Shown in pieces: positions 16,840-25,464 of a stretch of DNA of 64,000 bases (position 1 is its first letter; each line of letters starts with the position of its first letter). This DNA comes from DAHVFK01 sp035310985 (GTDB lineage Bacteria; Pseudomonadota; Gammaproteobacteria; Burkholderiales; SG8-39): the NCBI GenBank assembly GCA_035310985.1, contig DATGDH010000166.1:1-64000 (forward strand). Direction: 5' to 3'. Position numbers and translations under genes: made by a program. Under the pieces are notes generated by a model. It did not search any database, was not told where the DNA came from, and was given only the letters and a program-made list of their open reading frames with translations.

Positions 16840-18938
16840 TTGCGCCCCGGATAGTCGAGGATCGAGCCTTCGGCCTTCGAGTCCATCATGTCGACCACAC
16901 GGCAGTCGGCGCACATCTGCAGCCGCCTGAGCGCACCCCCGCCGGCGAACATCGAGTGCGCGCTGAGCTTGCCGAGCATGTTGTCGATCATTTGCCGGGT
17001 GCCGAAGGGCTTGCCGCAGCGCACACAGTTGAACGGCTCGACTTCGTTTAGCGTCACCGCCTGCTTTGCCTGCGGACCGAACCGCAGCCGCGGCACGAGC
17101 GAGATCGCGTGCTCGGGGCAGGTGTCCGCGCACAGCCCGCACTGCACGCAGTTACGCTCGATGAAACGCAGCGTGGGCGTCTCGGGCGCGTCGAGCAGCG
17201 CGCCTTCCGGGCAGGCGCCGATGCAGGCCTTGCATAGCGTGCAGGCCGTCTTGTTCACGGTCAGCGTTCCGAACGGCGCGCCCTTCGCGAGCGCGATGGC
17301 CTCCTGAGGGGCGGCGGCGTGCTGCGCCAGATGTTCGAGCTCGAAATCGAGCGCGCCGCGCTTCTCGGCGGCGAGATTGAAGCTCGCGACCGTGGACACC
17401 GTCCGCGCGGGCTCCAGCGACCAGAGCGCGCGTTCCAAGTCCGCGGGGTCATCGGCCCGCAGCAGCGCAAAGTGCTTTCCGGCGTAGCCGAGCGCGTTCA
17501 GGATCGTCTCGGCGTGGCCCATCTGCTCCTCGAGCGCGGCAGCGTAGGCCTGCGGCTCGCGGCCGGCGGTGACGATCGCCACCTGGCTGGCGCCGTAGCA
17601 GATCGCGCCGAGGAGGAGGTCGATGCCGACCGAGGCGATGTGAAAGATCTCCACCGGGATCACGCGGGCCGGCAGCCCCTTGCCGCCGCGTGCCGAATGG
17701 CGCCCCACGCCGAGCACCAGCGCGCGGCCGTCCTCCAGGTTGTGGAATAGCAGGCACGCGTCCTTGCCGCCCGCCTCATGGTAGGCGGCGAGCAGCGTCT
17801 TCAGCCGCCTCCCCGTGTCGGGCACGCGCGGATAGGCGTAGCCCATCGCGCCCGACGGGCACACGGTCGAACAGCCGCCGCAACCCGCGCACAGGTGGGA
17901 CTCGACGTGCACCGTGTCGCCGTGTCCGCGGATCGCGCCGGTCGAGCACACGTCGATGCAACGGTTGCAGCCGAGGCGGCCCGAGCGGCTGTGGGCGCAA
18001 ATGCGCTCCCTGTAGACGAAGAACTTCGGCTTCTCGAACTCGCCCACCAGCTGCGCGAGCTGCGCCGCCGCGAGCGACTGCTCGAGCGGATCGGCCCCGG
18101 GGGCGGCGTAGCCTTGCGGCAGGTCGGGCATGCGCACCAACGGCGCAGCCGAAAGGTCGAGCACGAGATCGAAGCGTTCCTTGCGCGCGCAGTCCGCGCG
18201 CGCAAAGTCGATCGCGCCGATCGCGCCGCATGCCTTGACACAGGCGCGGTGCGATTTGCAGCGCTCGAGATCGACCTGGTATGTGAAGCCGATCGCGTCT
18301 TCCGGGCACGCCGCGACGCAGGCATTGCAGCGCGTGCACAACTCCAGATCGATCGGGTTGTCCTGCGTCCATTCGACCTCGAAGGCCCCGAGCCAGCCGG
18401 CGACGCGCGTCGGCCGCCCCGACCACACAGGGTACTTGCGCTCGAGCGGCAGCTCGCCCACGTCGCTGCGCGTGACGAGCACGCTCACGCTGAGCTGCGG
18501 CGCGAGGCGTTCCGCCCAGTCCAGCGCGGCCCCGGACGGCCCGATGATCAGGAGCTCGCCGCCCGACTTGTAATCGACCGAGGGCACCGGCTCGGGCTCG
18601 GGAAGCGCCGCCGCCGCCAGCAGCGCCGCGGTCTTGGGCAGCGCGCGCTTGCCCTCGCGAGACCAGCCAGCCAGCTCGCGCACGTTGACGAAGCGCAAGC
18701 CCGGATGCGCACCCCCGGCTTCGGCCAGCTCGCCGAAGAGCTGCGACTCCTGGGTGCAGGCCACGATGACTTCGGGCTCGCCCAGCGCCGCCTGGAACGC
18801 TGCGGCATCGGTGCGGCACAAGGCTCGATGCACGGTCAGCGGTTCGCCCAGTTTCAGCGCGGCCGCGAGCGCCTTGGCGTCGAGCGGGACCGTGTCGTTG
18901 CAGCTGCAAACCTTAAGCGTCTTGCCTTCCAGGGACAC
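16836..18938 (-). CDS. Multi-cluster 4Fe-4S ferredoxin protein of the formate dehydrogenase cluster
   Basis: About 700-residue cytoplasmic protein with several ferredoxin motifs: CTRCNACVAACPEDAI and CAHSRSGRLGCNRCIDVC in the first half, CAGCGGCSTVCPSGAM in the middle, and CTLCKACIGACPEGAL, CVQCGLCADTCPEHAI and CVRCGKPFGTRQM near the C-terminus. Start taken as GTG 18938 after GAGGAG. It recurs with DUF3305, DUF3306 and TorD next to Cys-type fdh operons. It may supply electrons or mediate sulfur or metal maturation; the role is not established. Confidence 0.85.
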   Translation of the reverse strand: MSLEGKTLKVCSCNDTVPLDAKALAAALKLGEPLTVHRALCRTDAAAFQAALGEPEVIVACTQESQLFGELAEAGGAHPGLRFVNVRELAGWSREGKRALPKTAALLAAAALPEPEPVPSVDYKSGGELLIIGPSGAALDWAERLAPQLSVSVLVTRSDVGELPLERKYPVWSGRPTRVAGWLGAFEVEWTQDNPIDLELCTRCNACVAACPEDAIGFTYQVDLERCKSHRACVKACGAIGAIDFARADCARKERFDLVLDLSAAPLVRMPDLPQGYAAPGADPLEQSLAAAQLAQLVGEFEKPKFFVYRERICAHSRSGRLGCNRCIDVCSTGAIRGHGDTVHVESHLCAGCGGCSTVCPSGAMGYAYPRVPDTGRRLKTLLAAYHEAGGKDACLLFHNLEDGRALVLGVGRHSARGGKGLPARVIPVEIFHIASVGIDLLLGAICYGASQVAIVTAGREPQAYAAALEEQMGHAETILNALGYAGKHFALLRADDPADLERALWSLEPARTVSTVASFNLAAEKRGALDFELEHLAQHAAAPQEAIALAKGAPFGTLTVNKTACTLCKACIGACPEGALLDAPETPTLRFIERNCVQCGLCADTCPEHAISLVPRLRFGPQAKQAVTLNEVEPFNCVRCGKPFGTRQMIDNMLGKLSAHSMFAGGGALRRLQMCADCRVVDMMDSKAEGSILDYPGRK

Positions 18939-19383
18939 TGTCGCTCCTCGCTTGTTGTTCTTGTGCGGACGGGTCGTCCGCCTGTGCGTCTCCCGTAGGC
19001 GGTTCGGCCTGCGCGTCGGGCTCCTGCCGCAGCGCCGCGCGCGCCTGCTGCAGCCGCGCCAACATCTCCTCGGGAATCGCCTTGCCGATCGTCCAGTCCC
19101 CCGAGAACGGCTCGAACGGATCGGCAACGTTGATATCCGGATGGGCGAAGAGCTTCTTCAGCGCCGCGCGGCGCAACGCGTCCGCGACCTTCGAGCTCAT
19201 GAATGCGGAAAAATCCGACTGCGGCGTGAGGTCCTCCGGCGGCGGCAGCTGCGCCGCGGCGCCGCCGCGCGCGTCCGCCCCGGCCGGAGCCGGCGCCGCC
19301 GGCTTGTCGGACTGCTCGCCGTCGAGGCGCTCCTGCTTCAGGCGCGACCAGCGCGCGAGGAAGGGCTCCTTGTCGTCGCTCAT
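18913..19383 (-). CDS. DUF3306 protein, formate dehydrogenase cluster
   Basis: 156 residues. The conserved core is MSDDKEPFLARWSRLKQ at the start and LTPQSDFSAFMSSKVADALRRAALKKLFAHPDINVADPFEPFSGDW in the middle, matching DUF3306; the C-terminal third is low-complexity Ala/Glu/Gln. It overlaps DUF3305 by four bases and the ferredoxin gene by 26. Function unknown; consistently linked to fdh loci. Confidence 0.85.
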   Translation of the reverse strand: MSDDKEPFLARWSRLKQERLDGEQSDKPAAPAPAGADARGGAAAQLPPPEDLTPQSDFSAFMSSKVADALRRAALKKLFAHPDINVADPFEPFSGDWTIGKAIPEEMLARLQQARAALRQEPDAQAEPPTGDAQADDPSAQEQQARSDSVPGRQDA

Positions 19384-19853
19384 CGCAATGCGCGGTCTTT
19401 CGGTGACAGGAACGAGCGCGGCTTGATTCGCTTCTCGGGCTCCGGCCGGTAGTTGTCCTCAACGTACTTTCCGACCCAGGCGTAAATTTCAGGCGGCATC
19501 GCTACGCTGTCCACCGAGGGTCCCGCATCCATCCAGCGGCTCGCTTCGTGATAGCTCGCGGTCAGCTGCAGCGGCCGCGCGCCGCCCTGTTCGAAGAGCC
19601 ACAGCACGAACACCTTGGGACGCTCGCTCGACACGTTCATGTAGTAGCCGTCCAGCTCGTCGCGGTGCAGGACGAGCTCGAAGCCCGGGTGCAGCCACTG
19701 CTGCACGCCGTGCTTGTCGACGAGCAGCCTCGCCTCGCCCGCAGCCGAGTCGTCCGCGAGCACGCCCCACGGTTCCCAGGCCTCGCTCTGCCAGCGGTTC
19801 GCGAGCTCGCGCCGCTGCATGATCACTGCGAGCGTCCTCTTCGGCTTTTCCAT
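19380..19853 (-). CDS. DUF3305 protein, first gene of the formate dehydrogenase operon
   Basis: 157 residues with the DUF3305 core (AVIMQRRELANRWQSEAWEPWGVL, LELVLHRDELDGYYMNVSSERPKVFVLW-like block, ARPLQLTASYHEASRWMD). A -10-like TATATT lies only seven bases upstream of ATG 19853 on this strand, which would give a leaderless or nearly leaderless mRNA. It is divergent from moaA. Confidence 0.87.
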   Translation of the reverse strand: MEKPKRTLAVIMQRRELANRWQSEAWEPWGVLADDSAAGEARLLVDKHGVQQWLHPGFELVLHRDELDGYYMNVSSERPKVFVLWLFEQGGARPLQLTASYHEASRWMDAGPSVDSVAMPPEIYAWVGKYVEDNYRPEPEKRIKPRSFLSPKDRALR

Positions 19854-19860
19854 TCCGCGC

Positions 19861-19880
19861 AATATACCCTCTGCTATGAT
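19861..19880. promoter_or_regulatory. Divergent -10 elements between DUF3305/fdh operon and moaA
   Basis: The 45-base gap between divergent starts holds TATATT on the minus strand (19861-19866) and TATGAT on the plus strand (19875-19880), each five or six matches to TATAAT-like sigma70 -10 elements. Minus-strand transcription would start at the ATG of the DUF3305 gene. Convincing -35 hexamers are not visible. Confidence 0.4.
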
Positions 19881-19898
19881 TTTGGGGGACAAGGCACC

Positions 19899-20969
19899 AT
19901 GATGGACAAGGTTATTCCCATCCGCAGCGCAGCGCCTGCGCGGTCTCCAGCACCGCGCTACGACGGCGCGCCGCTCGTCGACACGCTCGGGCGAGGGCTG
20001 CGCGATCTGCGCATCTCGGTGACCGACCGCTGCAACTTCCGCTGCGTGTACTGCATGCCGCGCGAGGTATTCGACTCCGAGCACAAGTTCCTGCCGCACA
20101 GCGCGATCCTCACGTTCGAGGAGATCGCGCGCCTGGCGCGCGTGTTCGTCGGGCTCGGCGTGAAGAAGATCCGCCTGACCGGCGGCGAGCCGCTCGTGCG
20201 CCGCGACCTCGACCGGCTGGTCGCGATGCTCGCCGAACTCGACGTCGATTTGACACTCACCACCAACGGCTCGCTGCTCGCCAAGCAGGCCGCGCGGCTC
20301 GCCGCCGCGGGCCTGAAGCGCCTCACGGTGAGCCTCGACGCGCTCGACGACGCGGTATTCAAGGCGATGAACGACGCCGACTTCCCGGTCGCGAAGGTGC
20401 TGGAAGGCATCGACGCGGCCGCCGCCGCCGGCCTGGGACCGATCAAGATCAATATGGTGGTCAAGCGCGGCACCAACGACCAGGAGATCGTGCCGCTCGC
20501 GCGACGCTTCCGCGGCACGGGCCACGTCGTGCGCTTCATCGAGTACATGGACGTCGGCAGCACCAACGGCTGGCGCATGGACGAGGTGATGCCCTCGGCC
20601 GGGGTGCTCGAGCGCATCGCCGCGCACTTCCCGCTCGAGCCGGTCGAGCCGGACTACCGAGGCGAAGTCGCCGAGCGGTGGCGCTACCGCGACGGCGCGG
20701 GCGAGATCGGCGTCATCTCCTCGGTGACGCAGGCCTTCTGCCGCGACTGCAACCGGCTGCGCCTGTCGACCGAAGGCTCGCTCTACACCTGCCTGTTCGC
20801 GCAGAGCGGGCACGACCTGAAGTCGCTCGTGCGCGGCGGGGCGGGCGACGACGAAATCCGCAACGAGATCGCCGCGGTGTGGCGCGCACGCGGCGACCGC
20901 TATTCCGAGATCCGCACCGCCGAGACCGCGCGCCTGCCGAAGGTCGAGATGTCCTACATAGGTGGTTAA
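19899..20969 (+). CDS. moaA: MoaA, GTP 3',8-cyclase
   Basis: Radical SAM enzyme for the first step of molybdenum cofactor synthesis (GTP to the cPMP precursor, with MoaC), 356 residues. The SAM cluster motif is CNFRCVYCMP, followed by LTGGEPLVRRDL. The C-terminal second cluster is CRDCNRLRLSTEGSLYTCLF. It starts at ATG 19899 (ATGATG). It overlaps fdhD by eight bases. moaC is not in the window. Confidence 0.95.
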   Translation: MMDKVIPIRSAAPARSPAPRYDGAPLVDTLGRGLRDLRISVTDRCNFRCVYCMPREVFDSEHKFLPHSAILTFEEIARLARVFVGLGVKKIRLTGGEPLVRRDLDRLVAMLAELDVDLTLTTNGSLLAKQAARLAAAGLKRLTVSLDALDDAVFKAMNDADFPVAKVLEGIDAAAAAGLGPIKINMVVKRGTNDQEIVPLARRFRGTGHVVRFIEYMDVGSTNGWRMDEVMPSAGVLERIAAHFPLEPVEPDYRGEVAERWRYRDGAGEIGVISSVTQAFCRDCNRLRLSTEGSLYTCLFAQSGHDLKSLVRGGAGDDEIRNEIAAVWRARGDRYSEIRTAETARLPKVEMSYIGG

Positions 20970-21801
20970 GCTCACGAACGCGGCGCGGCCCGCGACCTAC
21001 GAGGTCGAGGCCTACAACGAGCGCGGCGAGATGGTGCCCACCGCCATCGCCGGCGAGCACCCCTTGACCCTGTACCTGGACAAGCGCGAGATCGTCACCC
21101 TGATGACGCTCGGTCACGCTCCGGAAGCGCTCGCCATCGGCTACCTGCGCAACCAGCGCCTGGTCGGCTCGATCGACGAGATCGACGCGGTGCAGGTCGA
21201 TTGGGAAACGGATTCAGTTGCAGTAACAAGAAAAAGACCCGGAAAGGGGCTGAAGAAGAAACTTCAAAAGAGGACGGTCACGACCGGTTGCGGGCAGGGC
21301 ACGATGTTCGGCAACCTGATGGAGGAGATCGACGCGATCCGCCTGCCCGCCGACGCGCGGCTCGCCGACGCGCAGGTGTTCGACCTCGTCGAGCAGGTGC
21401 GCAAGCACGAGACCATCTACAAGCAGGCGGGCGCAGTTCATGGCTGCGCGCTCGCGCGCGCCGCCGGCCCCGCTTCGGCCGAGATCCTGATGTTCGTCGA
21501 GGACGTCGGCCGGCACAACGCGGTCGACGCGATCGCCGGCTTCATGTGGCTGCAGAGGATCGACGGCGGCGACAAGATCTTCTACACCACCGGGCGCCTC
21601 ACCAGCGAGATGGTGATCAAGTGCGCGCAGATGGGCATCCCCTTCCTCGTGTCGCGCTCGGGGCTCACGCACATGGGCCACCAGATCGCGCAGAAGGTCG
21701 GGCTCACCATGCTCGGGCGCGCGAGCGGTCGGCACTATCTGCTCTTCACCGGCGGCCAGCGCCTCCGGCGCACCGCCTTACGACCTACGGAGCTCGCATG
21801 A
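20962..21801 (+). CDS. fdhD: FdhD, sulfurtransferase for formate dehydrogenase
   Basis: FdhD passes sulfur from a cysteine desulfurase to the bis-MGD cofactor of FdhA. 279 residues, with GEHPLTLYLD, MTLGHAPEALAIGYL, FVEDVGRHNAVD and TTGRLTSEMVIKCAQMGIP. The active loop is TGCGQGT: Cys110 is present, but the second Cys of the usual C-x-x-C is Gly113. Codons 80-105, just before it, form an AT-rich patch with AGA/AGG/AAA codons encoding a Lys/Arg-rich loop, unlike the rest of the gene. GTG start inside the moaA end. Confidence 0.92.
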   Translation: MVKLTNAARPATYEVEAYNERGEMVPTAIAGEHPLTLYLDKREIVTLMTLGHAPEALAIGYLRNQRLVGSIDEIDAVQVDWETDSVAVTRKRPGKGLKKKLQKRTVTTGCGQGTMFGNLMEEIDAIRLPADARLADAQVFDLVEQVRKHETIYKQAGAVHGCALARAAGPASAEILMFVEDVGRHNAVDAIAGFMWLQRIDGGDKIFYTTGRLTSEMVIKCAQMGIPFLVSRSGLTHMGHQIAQKVGLTMLGRASGRHYLLFTGGQRLRRTALRPTELA

Positions 21802-22886
21802 AACGACGCACATTCCTGCAAGCCGGGGCGGCGCTGTCCGCCGCCGGGGCCCTGCCGCGCCTCGCCCGCGCGGCGGCGTTCGATCCCGAGCCGGACGCCT
21901 GGCGCAGATTCGAAGTCACTACGCGGGTAGAGATTCTGCGGCCGGCGGGCACGACTCGCGCCTGGATCCCGCTGCCCTCCGTGAACGGCGACTTCCAGCG
22001 CGTGCTCGGCAACGAGTGGTCGGGCAATGCCGCCTCGGCGCGGCAGGCGACCGACGGCAAATACGGCGCGCAGATGGTCGTCGCGCAGTGGCATGAGGAA
22101 GCAGCGCCGCAGCTCGAGGTCATCAGCCGCATCGAGACGCGCAACCGCGCGGTCGACTTCGCGCGGCCGAACCCGGCGCTGCAATTGACACCCGCGGACG
22201 CCCGCTTCAATACCGCGCCGACCAAGCTCATCCCCACCGACGGCATCGTGCGCACGACCGCGCTCGAGATCGTGCGCGGCGAGAAGACCGAGCTGGGCAA
22301 GGCGCGCGCCATCTACGAGTGGATCGTCGAAAACACCTTCCGCGACCCGAAGGTGCAGGGCTGCGGCACCGGCAACATTGAGGCCATGCTGGAAACGGGC
22401 GACCTGGGCGGCAAGTGCGCCGATCTGAACGCCCTGTATGTCGGGCTGGCGCGCGCCGTGGGGCTCGCCGCGCGCGACGTCTACGGGGTGCGCGTGGCGA
22501 AGAGCGCCTTCGGCTACAAGAGCCTGGGCGCCAGCGGCCCCGACATCACCAAGGCCCAGCATTGCCGCGCCGACGTCTTCGTCACCGGCTACGGCTGGGT
22601 ACCGGTCGATCCGGCGGACGTGCGCAAGGTGGTGCTCGAGGAGCCACCGGGCGGACTGGCACTCGACGACCCCAAGGTCGCCGCTGCGCGGCGCACCTTG
22701 TTCGGCCATTGGGAAATGAACTGGATGGCTTACAACACCGCGCACGACGTGGCGCTGCCCGGCTCGAACGGCCCGGAAGTCGCGTTTCTCATGTACCCGC
22801 AGGGCGAGACCGCGCGCGGCCGCCTCGACCCGCTGGATCCCAAGGACTTCCGCTACACGATCAGCGCGCGCGCACTCGGCGCCTGA
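21798..22886 (+). CDS. Tat-exported transglutaminase-like protein
   Basis: 362-residue protein with a Tat signal (MKRRTFLQAGAALSAAGA). The transglutaminase-like fold occupies about residues 150-290, with the catalytic triad visible as Cys in GGKCADLNALYVGLARA, His in KAQHCRADVF and Asp in VPVDPADVRKV. It overlaps fdhD by four bases, suggesting co-expression with formate dehydrogenase maturation genes. Substrate unknown; it may be a periplasmic peptidase-like or structural protein. Confidence 0.85.
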   Translation: MKRRTFLQAGAALSAAGALPRLARAAAFDPEPDAWRRFEVTTRVEILRPAGTTRAWIPLPSVNGDFQRVLGNEWSGNAASARQATDGKYGAQMVVAQWHEEAAPQLEVISRIETRNRAVDFARPNPALQLTPADARFNTAPTKLIPTDGIVRTTALEIVRGEKTELGKARAIYEWIVENTFRDPKVQGCGTGNIEAMLETGDLGGKCADLNALYVGLARAVGLAARDVYGVRVAKSAFGYKSLGASGPDITKAQHCRADVFVTGYGWVPVDPADVRKVVLEEPPGGLALDDPKVAAARRTLFGHWEMNWMAYNTAHDVALPGSNGPEVAFLMYPQGETARGRLDPLDPKDFRYTISARALGA

Positions 22887-22910
22887 ACGCTTCGCACGGG
22901 GCGTAGTCGG

Positions 22911-23735
22911 GTGCGCGACGACGTCCTAGGCCATCTGCTGCGCGCTTCGCCCGAGACGGCGGAATGTCCGGACGTGGCGCGCTGGTGGCCGGCTTATAGC
23001 GAGTTCGCGGCGCTGTTTCCCGCTCTGCCCGAAGAGGCGCTCGCCGCGCTGTGCGTGGCCGAAGAAGCGGGGAACCATCCGCGCGCAATCCGCAGCACGC
23101 TGCGCCGCGCAGCGCACGGCTGGAGGCTCCATGGCGCCAAGCGCTGGACAACGCTCGGGCCGCAGGGCGCGTTGTTCCTGGTGCTCGCGCGCGACGCCGA
23201 AGTCGAAGGCGAGCGCCCTGCGCTCAGGGTGGCGCGCGTGCCCTCGGACGCGCCGGGTGTGCGCGTCGAGCCGATGCCCCCGACGCGCTTCGTGCCCGAA
23301 GTGCCGCACGCCCGCCTCGCCTTCGACGCCGTACAACTGGACGACGGGGCGCTGCTGCCGGGCGACGGCTGGGCGCTGTACGCGAAGCCGTTTCGCACGG
23401 TCGAGGACACGCACGTGAATGCGGCGGTGATCGGCTATCTGCTGCGCGAAGCGCGGCGCCTCGCCTGGCCGCAGGGCTGGGTCGCGCGCGCCTCGGCGCT
23501 GCTGCTCGCGCTGCGCGCGCTCGCGGCCGAAGACCCGTCGCGGCCGCAGGCGCACGTCGCGCTCGATGGCATCCTGGCGACAGTTCGGCGGCGGCTAGGC
23601 CTTCGTCAACGCGACGGCGCAGGAGCTGGCGCTGAAGCCGATCCCGTGAGGACGCGCTGCGCGTCGAGCTCGCGGCGCGTGGGAAAGAAAAGCGACGTCG
23701 CCAGCATCCCGGCGGCGAGCGCCGCGAGCACGTAG
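22911..23735 (+). CDS. Short acyl-CoA dehydrogenase-like protein with aberrant 3' end
   Basis: About 230 meaningful residues resembling the middle and part of the C-terminal domain of acyl-CoA dehydrogenases (GWRLHGAKRWTTLGPQGALFLVLAR, then ARLAFDAVQLDDGALLPGDGW). It is much shorter than the usual 380 residues and lacks most of the N-terminal helical domain. The frame runs 130 bases into the 3' end of the convergent MFS gene, giving a low-complexity tail. A +1 shift near 23580 would end it at TAG 23596-23598, just before that gene. Start is a GTG with a poor ribosome site. Confidence 0.5.
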   Translation: MRDDVLGHLLRASPETAECPDVARWWPAYSEFAALFPALPEEALAALCVAEEAGNHPRAIRSTLRRAAHGWRLHGAKRWTTLGPQGALFLVLARDAEVEGERPALRVARVPSDAPGVRVEPMPPTRFVPEVPHARLAFDAVQLDDGALLPGDGWALYAKPFRTVEDTHVNAAVIGYLLREARRLAWPQGWVARASALLLALRALAAEDPSRPQAHVALDGILATVRRRLGLRQRDGAGAGAEADPVRTRCASSSRRVGKKSDVASIPAASAAST

Positions 23736-24826
23736 AACACGTACCGAAAGCCTCCGCTGGTGGCGTGCAGCCCGGCCACCAGCGGCACGCCGACCGCCGC
23801 GACGCCGAGCGAAACGACGTAGCGCACCGCGAGCACGCGCGCGCGGTACTCGTCGGCGATGTAGCGTCCGACGATCGCGTCGTTCAGCGGAATCTGGCCG
23901 AACACCGCCAGCATCACGAACAGCGCCGCGGCGAGCATTGCCCATCCATCCAGGTTGGCCGCGAGATACAGGAGCGGGATCTGCGCCAGCGCCACGCCGA
24001 TCATCAGCCGCCGCAGGTCGGTGCGGTCGATCAGCGTGCCCATCAGCACCTGCGCGAACGCGGCGATCGTGTACACCAGCGCCACCAGCGCGCCGATGCC
24101 GAAATTGGTCTGCGTCAGCGCATGCAGCCGCTCGTCGAACACCTTGGGCATCGACACGGTGGTCGAGTTGAAGATGATGCCGCCGCAGGCCGTGGCGATC
24201 AGCAGGATCGAAAAGATGCGCGTCATGGTGCGCCGGTCGACGTGCAGCCCGATCGAGCGCGAGGTCTTCGCCGTCCGGCCGGGATCGGGCACCAGCGCGA
24301 GGAACGCCGCGCCGGCCGCGATCGAGGCGAGCCCCGGCACGAAGAACGCCGCACGCCAGCCGGCGACGTCCATGAGCGCTCCGGCCACCAGCGCAGCCGA
24401 GGCGAGCCCGAGGTTGCCGTACAGCCCGTTCCAGCCGAGCGCCTTGCCCATCTTCGATGGTGCCGACACAAGCATCGCGATGCCGACTGGATGGTAGATC
24501 GCGGCGAACACGCCGGTGAGCGTCAGCCCTGCGGCGATCTGCCACGGCGACTGCGCCAGCCCCGTGAGGAAGAGCGAAGCGCCGATGCCGAAGAAGAACA
24601 CCGCCAACATCCTGTGGCGGCTCCAGTGGTCCGCGAGCCAACCGGCGGGCAGCGCGAAGGCGCCGAAGGCGATGAACCCGCCGAGCGAGAGCGGCAGCAG
24701 CTCCGAGTACGACTGATGCCAGGCGCGCGAGAGCGCCACCACCGCGGTCGGGAACACCAGCATCGACAGGTGATCGAGCAGGTGGCCGAGGTTCAGGAAG
24801 GGGACGAGGTACCTGCCGTTCTTCAT
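23606..24826 (-). CDS. MFS transporter
   Basis: 406-residue major facilitator with about 12 hydrophobic segments. MFS loop motifs are seen in ADHWSRHRMLAVFFF between TM2 and TM3 and LIDRTDLRRLMIG in the second half; the repeat IYHPVGIAMLVS is typical of the fosmidomycin-resistance-like branch. It may export a small molecule; no substrate can be assigned. It is convergent with the acyl-CoA-dehydrogenase-like gene and divergent from mobA. Confidence 0.85.
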   Translation of the reverse strand: MKNGRYLVPFLNLGHLLDHLSMLVFPTAVVALSRAWHQSYSELLPLSLGGFIAFGAFALPAGWLADHWSRHRMLAVFFFGIGASLFLTGLAQSPWQIAAGLTLTGVFAAIYHPVGIAMLVSAPSKMGKALGWNGLYGNLGLASAALVAGALMDVAGWRAAFFVPGLASIAAGAAFLALVPDPGRTAKTSRSIGLHVDRRTMTRIFSILLIATACGGIIFNSTTVSMPKVFDERLHALTQTNFGIGALVALVYTIAAFAQVLMGTLIDRTDLRRLMIGVALAQIPLLYLAANLDGWAMLAAALFVMLAVFGQIPLNDAIVGRYIADEYRARVLAVRYVVSLGVAAVGVPLVAGLHATSGGFRYVFYVLAALAAGMLATSLFFPTRRELDAQRVLTGSASAPAPAPSR

Positions 24827-24888
24827 TTGCCGCAGAGTCTGTCACTAGGCAATCGGGTGAGCAAGAGAGTTTCGCCGCCCCCTTCCCT

Positions 24889-24894
24889 TAGAAT
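24889..24894 (+). promoter_or_regulatory. mobA -10 element (TAGAAT) six bases before the start codon
   Basis: TAGAAT is followed by only six bases (CGGCGC) before ATG 24901, so transcription would begin at or next to the start codon, implying a leaderless mRNA. The same TAGAAT plus seven bases arrangement precedes ubiU. Confidence 0.45.
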
Positions 24895-24900
24895 CGGCGC

Positions 24901-25464
24901 ATGGAGCGAGTGACCGGCATCGTGCTCGCGGGCGGCCGCGGCAGCCGCATGGGAGGCGTAGACAAGGGCCTGCAGCCGCTGCGCGGCAAGCCGATGGTCG
25001 CCTGGGTGCTCGAGCGCCTTGCGCCGCAGGTCGACGAGATCGTGGTCAATGCCAATCAAAACCTCGACGTCTACGCGGGCTTCGGCTACCGGGTGATCGA
25101 GGACTCGCTCGGCGGCTTCGCCGGACCGCTCGCAGGCCTGCACGCCGGGCTGCATGCCGCCGCCCATCCGCTCGCGGTCACCGTGCCCTGCGACTCGCCT
25201 TTCCTGCCACTCGACCTCGTCCGTCGATTGCAGGAAGAACTCGGTGACAACGACCTGGCCGTCGCCAAGACGGGCGATCAGGCGCATCCCGTGTTCGCGC
25301 TCGTGCGCCGCGCGGTGCTGCCGCACCTCGAGCGCTTCCTCGCCGGCGGCGGGCGCAAGATCGACGCCTGGTACGCGACGCTTGCGGCCGTCGAGGTATC
25401 CTTCGACGACCAGCCGGACGCCTTCCGCAACATCAACACGCTCGACGAGCTGAAGAACGCATGA
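24901..25464 (+). CDS. mobA: MobA, molybdenum cofactor guanylyltransferase
   Basis: Attaches GMP to molybdopterin to form MGD for enzymes of the DMSO reductase family such as FdhA. 187 residues with the nucleotide loop LAGGRGSRMGGVDKGL, VNANQN, and PCDSPFLPLDL. It overlaps moeA copy 2 by four bases. No ribosome site is evident, consistent with a leaderless transcript. Confidence 0.94.
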   Translation: MERVTGIVLAGGRGSRMGGVDKGLQPLRGKPMVAWVLERLAPQVDEIVVNANQNLDVYAGFGYRVIEDSLGGFAGPLAGLHAGLHAAAHPLAVTVPCDSPFLPLDLVRRLQEELGDNDLAVAKTGDQAHPVFALVRRAVLPHLERFLAGGGRKIDAWYATLAAVEVSFDDQPDAFRNINTLDELKNA

